Part shown: one piece after another, positions 56,336-64,000 of the stretch
Layout: each line of letters begins with the position of its first letter
Numbering within the stretch: the first letter of the stretch is position 1
From: an uncultured Pelagibacteraceae bacterium
Lineage (GTDB): Bacteria; Pseudomonadota; Alphaproteobacteria; Pelagibacterales; Pelagibacteraceae
Length of the DNA stretch: 64,000 nt
NCBI GenBank assembly: GCA_902587085.1
Contig: CACIJX010000001.1
Location: 1 to 64,000 of the forward strand
Reading direction: 5' to 3'
Made by a program: the position numbers and the translations under genes
The notes under the pieces: generated by a model
Seen by the model: only the letters and a program-made list of their open reading frames with translations
What the model was told of the DNA's origin: nothing
Database searches by the model: none

Positions 56336-57607
56336 TTAGCCTGGTTTGTTCATTGAAACAAAGAAGTCGGCGTTATTTTTCGTGTTTTTAAGCTTAGACA
56401 TTAAAAATTCAATTCCATCCATGGTCCCCATTGGACTTACTATTCTTCTTAGAACATTTACTTTTGCTAAATCTTCTTTTTTGAATAATAGCTCCTCTCT
56501 TCTTGTGCCTGAACGTGTAATATCAATTGCCGGGTAAATTCTTTTATCAGCAATTTTTCTATCTAAAATTAATTCAGAATTTCCTGTTCCTTTAAATTCC
56601 TCGAATATAACTTCATCCATTCTGCTACCTGTATCAATTAGAGCTGTAGAAATTATTGTGAGAGAACCTCCTTGCTCGACATTTCTGGCAGCTCCAAAAA
56701 ATCTTTTTGGACGTTGAAGTGCATTTGCATCTACACCTCCAGTTAATACTTTGCCTGAGCTTGGAACAACCGCATTGTATGCCCTGCCTAATCTAGTGAT
56801 TGAGTCCAGTAAAATTACTACATGTTTTTTATGTTCAACTAATCTTTTTGCTTTTTCAATTACCATTTCTGCAACAGCAACGTGTCTCGATGCAGGTTCA
56901 TCAAAAGTAGAACTTATAACTTCACCTTTAACTGTTCTCTGCATGTCAGTAACTTCTTCGGGTCTTTCGTCTATAAGCAATACCATTAGATAACATTCTG
57001 GATGATTTGTTGCGAGGGAATGAGCAATGTTTTGAAGTATAATTGTTTTTCCTGCTTTAGGAGGAGAAATTATTAAAGACCGTTGACCCTTTCCTATCGG
57101 GCTAACTAAATCAATAAGTCTAGCAGTCTGATCGGGTTTTTTCTCTGTTGTATTTTTTTCAACTTCCATTTGAAGTTGTTTATCAGGATACAGTGGAGTT
57201 AAATTGTCAAAGGCAATTTTATTTCTAACCTTTTCGGGACTTTCAAAATTGATTTGACCAACTTTCAATAAAGCAAAATATCTTTCTGCATCTTTTGGTG
57301 CTCTAATTTCTCCTTCAACTGAGTCGCCAGTTCTTAATCCAAATTTCCTAATTTGGCTTGGACTAACATATATATCATCCGGACCTGGAAGATAGTTAGA
57401 CTCTATAGCTCTCAGGAAACCAAAGCCGTCCTGCAGTACTTCGAGAACTCCTCCTCCGGTAATTTGCTCATTTTTTTCTGCTAATTTTTTAAGTATTGAA
57501 AAAAGTATTTCTTGCTTTCTTAAAGTGCTTGGATTCTCTATACCAAGCTTCTCAGCTTTCGAGATAAGCTCTGATGGCGAATTTTGCTTGAGTTCTTGTA
57601 AATTCAT
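56336..57607 (-). CDS. rho: Transcription termination factor Rho
   Basis: DGFGFLR cold-shock domain; [45 protein letters not shown]. Confidence 0.98.
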   Translation of the reverse strand: MNLQELKQNSPSELISKAEKLGIENPSTLRKQEILFSILKKLAEKNEQITGGGVLEVLQDGFGFLRAIESNYLPGPDDIYVSPSQIRKFGLRTGDSVEGEIRAPKDAERYFALLKVGQINFESPEKVRNKIAFDNLTPLYPDKQLQMEVEKNTTEKKPDQTARLIDLVSPIGKGQRSLIISPPKAGKTIILQNIAHSLATNHPECYLMVLLIDERPEEVTDMQRTVKGEVISSTFDEPASRHVAVAEMVIEKAKRLVEHKKHVVILLDSITRLGRAYNAVVPSSGKVLTGGVDANALQRPKRFFGAARNVEQGGSLTIISTALIDTGSRMDEVIFEEFKGTGNSELILDRKIADKRIYPAIDITRSGTRREELLFKKEDLAKVNVLRRIVSPMGTMDGIEFLMSKLKNTKNNADFFVSMNKPG

Positions 57608-57663
57608 ATAGATTATTTGTAATTAAGGAATGTCCTATTAATATAGTGATTATAATAAAAATT

Positions 57664-57680
57664 TCAAGCCTAAATAGGCT
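57664..57680 (-). terminator. Weak hairpin overlapping hemJ stop codon, upstream of rho
   Basis: Minus strand AAGCCTA-TTT-AGGCTT followed by GAAATTTTTATT. Confidence 0.5.
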
Positions 57681-58104
57681 TAAAAACAACAATAAATATT
57701 ATCGCTATTAGTAAAACTGTTGGGACTTCATTAATGATTCTAAAAAACCTGGGTGAATGATTATTATTATTTTCATTAAACCTTCTTAAGCATGAAAAAA
57801 GATAAAAATGGTAAAAAGTGAGAGAGATTACTAATACAAATTTTATTATCAACCAAAATTCCCCTAAGGTTGAAAGACCAATTGAGTGCAAAAGTAGTAA
57901 CCCAAAAATCCAAGAAAGAATCATTGCCGGATTCATTATGTAAAAAAAAAGTCTTTTTTCCATAATTTTAAAAGTATTATTTTGATCCTCATTTTTCGAA
58001 TTTTCAGAATGATAAACAAAAATTCTTGGCAAATATAATAAGCCTGCCATCCAGGAAATAACTGCTATTAAGTGAAGTGCTTTAAAAGTTAAATATGTAT
58101 TCAT
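57670..58104 (-). CDS. hemJ: HemJ-type protoporphyrinogen oxidase
   Basis: KALHLIAVISWMAGLLYLPRIFVYH; MEKRLFFYIMNPAMILSWIFGL; next to hemH. Confidence 0.92.
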   Translation of the reverse strand: MNTYLTFKALHLIAVISWMAGLLYLPRIFVYHSENSKNEDQNNTFKIMEKRLFFYIMNPAMILSWIFGLLLLHSIGLSTLGEFWLIIKFVLVISLTFYHFYLFSCLRRFNENNNNHSPRFFRIINEVPTVLLIAIIFIVVFKPI

Positions 58105-58106
58105 TG

Positions 58107-59105
58107 TTAAATTAAATATTTCTTAACTAAATGTAATAAAAGATCGATATGTTCCTCGTTATCATTTAGACAAGATACGGTTTCAAAATTTTTTCCACCG
58201 TGCTTTATAAAGGTTTCTTTTCCTTGAATAGAAATTTCTTCTAAAGTTTCCACACAATCAGATGAAAAACCGGGACAAATTACCAAAATATTTTTTTTAC
58301 CTTCATCTGGAAGTTTTTCTAAAGTTTTATCGGTATAGGGTTGTAACCATTCTTGAGGTCCAAATCTAGATTGAAAAGTTGTTTTTATAGGTATATCACT
58401 CTGGAAGCTCTCGGATAAAAGCCTTGTAGTTTTTTGACAATAACAGTGATAAGGGTCGCCTTTTTCAAAATATTTTTTTGGAATTCCATGATACGATGCT
58501 AATATTAAGTCTGGTTTCCAATTTAATTCATCTATCTTTTTTTTTAGTACAATATTTAAAGCTTTTATATAAAGGGGCTCAGACTCATAATGTGGGATTA
58601 CTTGTAAACTTGGTTGCCATCTCATTTGCATTAAACATCTATAAACTTCATCACAAACAGTAGCGGTGGTTGCAGCTGCATACTGTGGATACAAAGGAAG
58701 TACGATTATATTTTCGCAACCTACTTTTTGAAGTTTGTTTAATTTACTTTTGATACTAGGGTTGCCGTACCTCATTGCGTAGTCGACAATTATTTTTTCA
58801 TTTGATAATTTCTTATCAAGTTTTTTTGTCTGCATAATTGTGTAATATCTTAATGGCGACATATTTTCTTTTTTCATCCAAATTTGTTTATATGCCTTCG
58901 CAGTTTTTGAGGGTCGTAGATTTAGGATAAATAAATTTAAAATAATTTGCCAAATTATTGGGTTAAGCTCAATTACTCTTCTGTCAGATAAAAATTCTTT
59001 TAAATACTTTCTAATATCTAGCCATTTTGTTGAATCCGGGGTTCCCAAGTTTATAATCAGTATACCTGTTTTTCCAAAATTTACTTTGGGATGATTTTTA
59101 TCCAT
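58107..59105 (-). CDS. hemH: Ferrochelatase
   Basis: TGILIINLGTPDST; YPQYAAATTATV; ASYHGIPKKYFEKGDPYHCYC. Confidence 0.95.
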   Translation of the reverse strand: MDKNHPKVNFGKTGILIINLGTPDSTKWLDIRKYLKEFLSDRRVIELNPIIWQIILNLFILNLRPSKTAKAYKQIWMKKENMSPLRYYTIMQTKKLDKKLSNEKIIVDYAMRYGNPSIKSKLNKLQKVGCENIIVLPLYPQYAAATTATVCDEVYRCLMQMRWQPSLQVIPHYESEPLYIKALNIVLKKKIDELNWKPDLILASYHGIPKKYFEKGDPYHCYCQKTTRLLSESFQSDIPIKTTFQSRFGPQEWLQPYTDKTLEKLPDEGKKNILVICPGFSSDCVETLEEISIQGKETFIKHGGKNFETVSCLNDNEEHIDLLLHLVKKYLI

Positions 59106-59150
59106 TTAAAAACTTTATCAATTTTTTATAAATGATACAAAGTAAAGTAA

Positions 59151-61220
59151 ATGATTCGTAAAATGAAAATTGACAGAAATATTTACAACGGTATGCTTAA
59201 TTTTTTTAAAAGAAGATTTATCGAGCTTTTTGGCCTTATATTGGTAAGTATTTGTTTGGTTTTTTCATACTCCTTATTTAAATACTCACCTGAAAATGCG
59301 ACTTTAATATACAGTAATAGCTCTATAAGCAATCAGGGATTTTTTAACACTTATACAAATACCGTTGCTGATTTTTTCTTGCAATCTTTTGGCCTGGTTT
59401 CTTTTATGGTTGGGGTTAGTTTTTTTTCGTGGGGAATAAATTTAATTATAAACAAAAAAATTAATAGTTTTTTAAATAAAATTTTTTTTACTGTTATTTA
59501 TGTAAATTTGGGATGTATTTTCATATATCTAACTTATAATAATTCTTTTTGGTTAATTGACAACGGAAATTCAGGGTTTGTTGGAGAACGTGGGTTTACA
59601 ATCATAAATAATATCTTTCCTTTGTTCGAAAATAATATTTCAAAGGTTTTACTTCTTTTACTAACAATAATTTTTTTTAGTCTAGGATCAGGAATAAATG
59701 CAAGTTACATATTAAAAAAAATTTTTATACGAAATAAAAAAGATTTGGAGATAAAAGAAAGAACTGAAACAGAAGTTTACACTTCTTCTGAAGAACAGTC
59801 TGTTGAAACAAAACAACAATCTTTTTCTTTCAAAAACCCTAGGCATGAAAGAAAAGGAAAGTATGAGTTACCAACTATTAACTTGCTTGAAAAAAAACTA
59901 GCCTCAAAAAGCTCAACATCAAAAAATCCTAGCCCAGAGTTTATTGAAAAAATTCTACTTGACTATGGAGTTAAAGGAAAAATAAATAAAGTGAGTAATG
60001 GTCCAGTTGTAAGTTTGTATGAGTTTGAACCTGCTCCGGGTATTAAAGTTTCTAAGATAATTAATTTATCAGATGATATTGCTAGAAATACAAGTTCAGT
60101 ATCAACTAGAGTATCCGTAATACCAGGAAAAAATACAATTGGAATAGAAATTCCAAATACAAAAAGAGAAGGAGTAGTTTTATCTGAAATTATAAAATCT
60201 GATTCTTTTGATAAAAAAGAGATTAAACTCCCTATAGCACTTGGTAAAAGCATTTCCGGGTCTCCAATAATTGCAGATTTAACTTCTATGCCCCATTTAT
60301 TAATAGCTGGAACAACAGGATCAGGAAAATCTGTTTGTATAAACACTATTATATCATCCCTACTTTTCAAACATGGTCCAGAAAATTGTAAGTTTATTAT
60401 GATAGATCCTAAAATGTTAGAGCTCTCATCATATGAAGGAATTCCACACTTATTATCTCCTGTAATAACAGATGCAAAAAAAGCAACTTCAGCTCTTAGT
60501 TGGACTGTTAAAGAAATGGAAAACAGATATAAACTTATGAGCTCTGAGGGTGTAAGAAATATTGATGGTTACAACCAAAAACATAAATTAAAGATGCCTT
60601 ATATTGTTGTAGTGGTCGATGAGATGTCAGACTTAATGTTAATTTCAAGTAGGGAAATTGAAAATTATGTTCAGAAACTTTCTGCTATGGCGCGAGCGGC
60701 AGGTATACACATTATCATGGCTACGCAAAGACCAAGTGTAGATGTAATTACAGGAACAATTAAGGCGAATTTCCCAACTAGGATATCTTTTCAGGTAAGT
60801 TCTAAAATAGATAGTAAAACTATTTTAGGAGAGCAAGGAGCAGAACAATTACTTGGAAAAGGGGATATGTTGTTTATGTCCTCAGCTAATAAAATCTTCA
60901 GAATTCACGGTCCTTTTATATCTGAAGCAGAAATTGAAAAAATTTCTAATTTTTTAAGATCTCAAGGAAATCCAGATTATATCGATGAAATAACTGAATT
61001 TAATGATAGCCAATCTAACAAAGAAGATAATAATGGAAACCAAGATGAATTATATGATGAGGCTCTTAAAATTGTAAAAACTGAGAAAAAAGCATCTACT
61101 AGTTTTCTGCAAAGAAAATTACAGATCGGGTATAATAGAGCAGCAAGAATAATAGATCAAATGGAGAGCAATGGTGCGGTAAGTAGCGCCAACCATACAG
61201 GAAAAAGAGAGGTTTTATAA
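59151..61220 (+). CDS. ftsK: DNA translocase FtsK
   Basis: N-terminal TMs; HLLIAGTTGSGKSVCINTII; C-terminal gamma domain LQIGYNRAARIIDQMESNG. Confidence 0.95.
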   Translation: MIRKMKIDRNIYNGMLNFFKRRFIELFGLILVSICLVFSYSLFKYSPENATLIYSNSSISNQGFFNTYTNTVADFFLQSFGLVSFMVGVSFFSWGINLIINKKINSFLNKIFFTVIYVNLGCIFIYLTYNNSFWLIDNGNSGFVGERGFTIINNIFPLFENNISKVLLLLLTIIFFSLGSGINASYILKKIFIRNKKDLEIKERTETEVYTSSEEQSVETKQQSFSFKNPRHERKGKYELPTINLLEKKLASKSSTSKNPSPEFIEKILLDYGVKGKINKVSNGPVVSLYEFEPAPGIKVSKIINLSDDIARNTSSVSTRVSVIPGKNTIGIEIPNTKREGVVLSEIIKSDSFDKKEIKLPIALGKSISGSPIIADLTSMPHLLIAGTTGSGKSVCINTIISSLLFKHGPENCKFIMIDPKMLELSSYEGIPHLLSPVITDAKKATSALSWTVKEMENRYKLMSSEGVRNIDGYNQKHKLKMPYIVVVVDEMSDLMLISSREIENYVQKLSAMARAAGIHIIMATQRPSVDVITGTIKANFPTRISFQVSSKIDSKTILGEQGAEQLLGKGDMLFMSSANKIFRIHGPFISEAEIEKISNFLRSQGNPDYIDEITEFNDSQSNKEDNNGNQDELYDEALKIVKTEKKASTSFLQRKLQIGYNRAARIIDQMESNGAVSSANHTGKREVL

Positions 61221-61223
61221 TTT

Positions 61224-61787
61224 TTGACTAAAAAAAATTATATACTTTTTACTATACTTTTTTCTTTTTTTGTTTCTTCAAATTTAAATGCTAATGTTCA
61301 ATTAAAAATTATTGAAAGTTTTAATAATTTAGAAACCCTAAAATTTAATTTTGAACAGATGTCTTATAATAAAAAAGAAAGGGGGTTTTGCTTTCTTAAA
61401 AGGCCACATTTTTTAAAGTGTATATATACGGACGATAAACAAAAAGAACTGATAATAAATAGAAAAAATCTTGTTATTTATCATAAAAAATTCAATAAAG
61501 TATATTATTACCCTGTCTCAAATTCATATTTTGCAGATGTTTTAGATAAAAAAAAATTTAAAAATTTGATTAATAAAGGTCAAGTAATATTTAAAACTGG
61601 AAAATTCCAAATAAAATATTTTGATAATAGTAAAGGTGAAATAATTTTACTTTTTGATGAGAATTTTGATCTTGAAGGTTGGGTGGTTAAAGATTTGAGT
61701 GGTAATTATACTGAATTCAAAATAAATAGTATTGAAGAAAATCTTAATTTAGATAAAAAAATTTTTTTTATTCCAGAAACTAATTAG
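61224..61787 (+). CDS. lolA: Outer-membrane lipoprotein carrier LolA-like (TTG start)
   Basis: Signal peptide; NNLETLKFNFEQMSYNKKERGFCFLKRPHFLKCIY; downstream of ftsK as usual. Confidence 0.8.
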   Translation: MTKKNYILFTILFSFFVSSNLNANVQLKIIESFNNLETLKFNFEQMSYNKKERGFCFLKRPHFLKCIYTDDKQKELIINRKNLVIYHKKFNKVYYYPVSNSYFADVLDKKKFKNLINKGQVIFKTGKFQIKYFDNSKGEIILLFDENFDLEGWVVKDLSGNYTEFKINSIEENLNLDKKIFFIPETN

Positions 61788-62145
61788 AAACCATTTTTCC
61801 AATTTTTTCTCCACCAAAAATATGAAAATGTAAATGAGGGACTTCTTGACCACCATTTGTGCCAATATTTGATAATGTCCTGTATCCTCCCTCTACATTT
61901 GATACCTTTAGTAATCTAGCAACATGGGAGATAGCTTTAAAAAATTCTGTAATTTCTATTTCTTTTGCGTTTTGAATAAAATCATCTAAATCCACATATG
62001 ACCCTTTAGGAATTATAAGAGCATGTATTTTTTTTTGAGGTTGAATATCGTAAAATGAAAGCACAAAATCATTCTCAAAAATTTTTTTGCAGGGGATCTC
62101 ATTTCTTAAGATTTTGGCAAAAATATTATTTTTGTCGTATTTCAC
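61780..62145 (-). CDS. HIT-family hydrolase
   Basis: NIFAKILRNEIPCKKIFEND; NGGQEVPHLHFHIFGGE. Confidence 0.95.
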   Translation of the reverse strand: MKYDKNNIFAKILRNEIPCKKIFENDFVLSFYDIQPQKKIHALIIPKGSYVDLDDFIQNAKEIEITEFFKAISHVARLLKVSNVEGGYRTLSNIGTNGGQEVPHLHFHIFGGEKIGKMVSN

Positions 62146-62146
62146 T

Positions 62147-62422
62147 TTATTTCTTCTGCCTCTTTTTTAACTCATCCATAACATCTTCAATTTTAATGCC
62201 ATTAGCTTCTAAAAGTACCACTAGATGATAAAAAACATCTGCTGCCTCGTGAATTTTATTTGAATTTTTTTCAATTGCACTGATTAGCTCTGATATTTCT
62301 TCTTTTACTTTCTCAATATTTAATTTTTTATCATTTAATAATTTAACTGTGTAAGATTTATCTGAAGGAGTCTCCTTTCGTTGACGAATAATAGAAATTA
62401 ATTCTTCCAAAGTTTTGAACAT
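62147..62422 (-). CDS. hisE: Phosphoribosyl-ATP pyrophosphatase
   Basis: SDKSYTVKLL; EAADVFYHLVVLLEANGI. Confidence 0.92.
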   Translation of the reverse strand: MFKTLEELISIIRQRKETPSDKSYTVKLLNDKKLNIEKVKEEISELISAIEKNSNKIHEAADVFYHLVVLLEANGIKIEDVMDELKKRQKK

Positions 62423-62424
62423 TT

Positions 62425-63180
62425 TTAAATTCTTACAGGAATTCCCTTTAAGTCTAAATATTTTTTTGCATCTTGTATTGAAAACTTACCAAAATGAAAT
62501 ATTGAAGCCGCTAATGCTGCACTAGCTTTGCCTATACTAAATCCATCATATAAATGATCAAGATTTCCAACTCCGCCAGATGCTATAACAGGAATATTAA
62601 CTGAATTAGTAATTTTTGAAGTTAATTCTAGATCATATCCTGTTTTTGTACCGTCTTTATCCATCGAAGTTAGAAGGATTTCACCCGCACCAAGCTCTTC
62701 CACTTGCTTAGCATAGGCAATCGCGTCTTTTCCTGATGGGTTTCTTCCTCCATTTGTAAAAACCTCCCATTTATTTTCTCCTGTTTTCTTTGCATCAATA
62801 GCTACAACAGTACATTGGGATCCAAAATTTTCTGCTGATTCTTTTACGATACTTTTATTGTTTACAGCTGCTGTATTAATTGAAACTTTATCCGCACCAG
62901 AACTTAAAAGATTTGAAATATCGTTAAGATTTCTTACACCTCCGCCAACGGTTAAAGGAACGAAACATTTTTCAGAAGTTTTCTTCACTACATCTAAAAT
63001 AATATTTCTATTTTCATTTGATGCAGTAATATCTAAAAAACAAATTTCATCAGCGCCACTTTCACTGTAAAATTTAGCTTGTTCTATTGGGTCGCCCGCA
63101 TCGATTAGGTTGACAAAATTTATTCCCTTAACCACTCTTCCGTTTTTAACATCTAAGCATGGTATAATTCTCTTAAACAC
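62425..63180 (-). CDS. hisF: Imidazole glycerol phosphate synthase subunit HisF
   Basis: [49 protein letters not shown]. Confidence 0.98.
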   Translation of the reverse strand: MFKRIIPCLDVKNGRVVKGINFVNLIDAGDPIEQAKFYSESGADEICFLDITASNENRNIILDVVKKTSEKCFVPLTVGGGVRNLNDISNLLSSGADKVSINTAAVNNKSIVKESAENFGSQCTVVAIDAKKTGENKWEVFTNGGRNPSGKDAIAYAKQVEELGAGEILLTSMDKDGTKTGYDLELTSKITNSVNIPVIASGGVGNLDHLYDGFSIGKASAALAASIFHFGKFSIQDAKKYLDLKGIPVRI

Positions 63181-63900
63181 TTAGGTTATCCTTGATAGTT
63201 CTTTGAGATCAATACTTTCATCGTAAATTGCTTTTCCAACTATTATTCCCTCAATTTTTTCTGATTTTTTTTGCTTTATATTTATCACATCTTGAAGAGA
63301 AGATATACCGCCAGAAATAATCATTGGTATATCGACTGAGTTTGAAAATTTAATAGTTCCTTCGATATTAGCTCCTGATTTAGTTCCGTCCCTATCTATA
63401 TCAGTATAGATAATTCTTGAAATTTCAAATCCATATACTTTTTTTATAAAATCAGAAGCCAGAATATTAGTTTGTTTTTTCCATCCTGAAAGGGCTATAA
63501 AACCATTTCGTACATCTATAGCAAGCGCTATTTTTCCAGTAAATTTTTCACATGCATTTTTCAAGAAATTTATATTCTCAATACCTTTTGTGCCAATTAT
63601 AACTTTATCTACACCGAGATTTAATAGTTCTTCTATTTGAGCTAAAGATCTAACTCCACCACCAACTTGAATTTTTATGTTATTTATTTTTGCTATATTT
63701 TGAATGATACTTTTATTAACAAGCTTTCCCTCTAAAGCACCGTCCAAATCAATTAGGTGCAGGTTTTTAAAGCCAAAATTTGCAAAAGTATTAGCCTGTT
63801 CTAATGGAGAATTATTATATTGTGTTAGATTTTCAAAGTTACCTTTGAGGAGCCGGACACACTTCCCCCCTTTAATATCAATAGCAGGAAATATTTTCAT
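63181..63900 (-). CDS. hisA: Phosphoribosylformimino-5-aminoimidazole carboxamide ribotide isomerase
   Basis: IFPAIDIKGGKCVRLLKGN; QVGGGVRSLAQIEELL; YTDIDRDGTKSG. Confidence 0.97.
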   Translation of the reverse strand: MKIFPAIDIKGGKCVRLLKGNFENLTQYNNSPLEQANTFANFGFKNLHLIDLDGALEGKLVNKSIIQNIAKINNIKIQVGGGVRSLAQIEELLNLGVDKVIIGTKGIENINFLKNACEKFTGKIALAIDVRNGFIALSGWKKQTNILASDFIKKVYGFEISRIIYTDIDRDGTKSGANIEGTIKFSNSVDIPMIISGGISSLQDVINIKQKKSEKIEGIIVGKAIYDESIDLKELSRIT

Positions 63901-63907
63901 TAATTAT

Positions 63908-64000
63908 TTATATTTTTCCTTTTGTAGAAGGAATAATATTTTTAATTCTTTTGTCTATTTCTAAGGCTTCTCTTAAAGATCTGGCCAAAGCCTTAAAACA
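63908..64000 (-). CDS. hisB: C-terminus of imidazoleglycerol-phosphate dehydratase (truncated by window edge)
   Basis: Manual translation [30 protein letters not shown], matching the HisB C-terminal pattern CFKAxARxLREA...PSTKG. Confidence 0.88.
   Translation of the reverse strand, partial: CFKALARSLREALEIDKRIKNIIPSTKGKI

Overview
AT-rich, tightly packed alphaproteobacterial chromosome segment. Gene content and extreme compaction suggest a SAR11/Pelagibacterales-like genome; this is inference, as there is no rRNA in the window. About 57 protein-coding genes are recognisable, almost all housekeeping. They include ubiE-ubiB-coaBC-moeB; katG with an Irr/Fur-family regulator and fabA-fabB-fabI; pnp-rpsO-rbfA-infB-nusA; metK-lnt-ybeY-phoH-miaB-fur-tsaB; grpE-dnaK-dnaJ-dapB; leuS-lptE-holA; parB-parA-rsmG-mnmG-mnmE; rho-hemJ-hemH; ftsK-lolA; and hisE-hisF-hisA-hisB'. 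I found no tRNA, rRNA, CRISPR array, transposase or prophage. Points worth a second look: (i) an un-called 48-aa ArfA-like ribosome-rescue ORF overlapping the 3' end of a PfkB kinase gene, with a terminator-like inverted repeat inside it; (ii) a 19-bp near-perfect palindrome (Irr ICE / PerR-box-like) inside a good sigma70 promoter for katG, next to irr; (iii) two parS-like palindromes inside rsmG beside parAB, read in different codon frames; (iv) an intrinsic terminator abutting the nusA ribosome-binding site (candidate attenuator); (v) a sigma32-like promoter so close to dnaK that the mRNA would be nearly leaderless; (vi) several divergent gene pairs whose start codons touch or overlap (ATGCAT, CATG, 3-bp gap, 32-bp overlap); (vii) a half-length TsaB.
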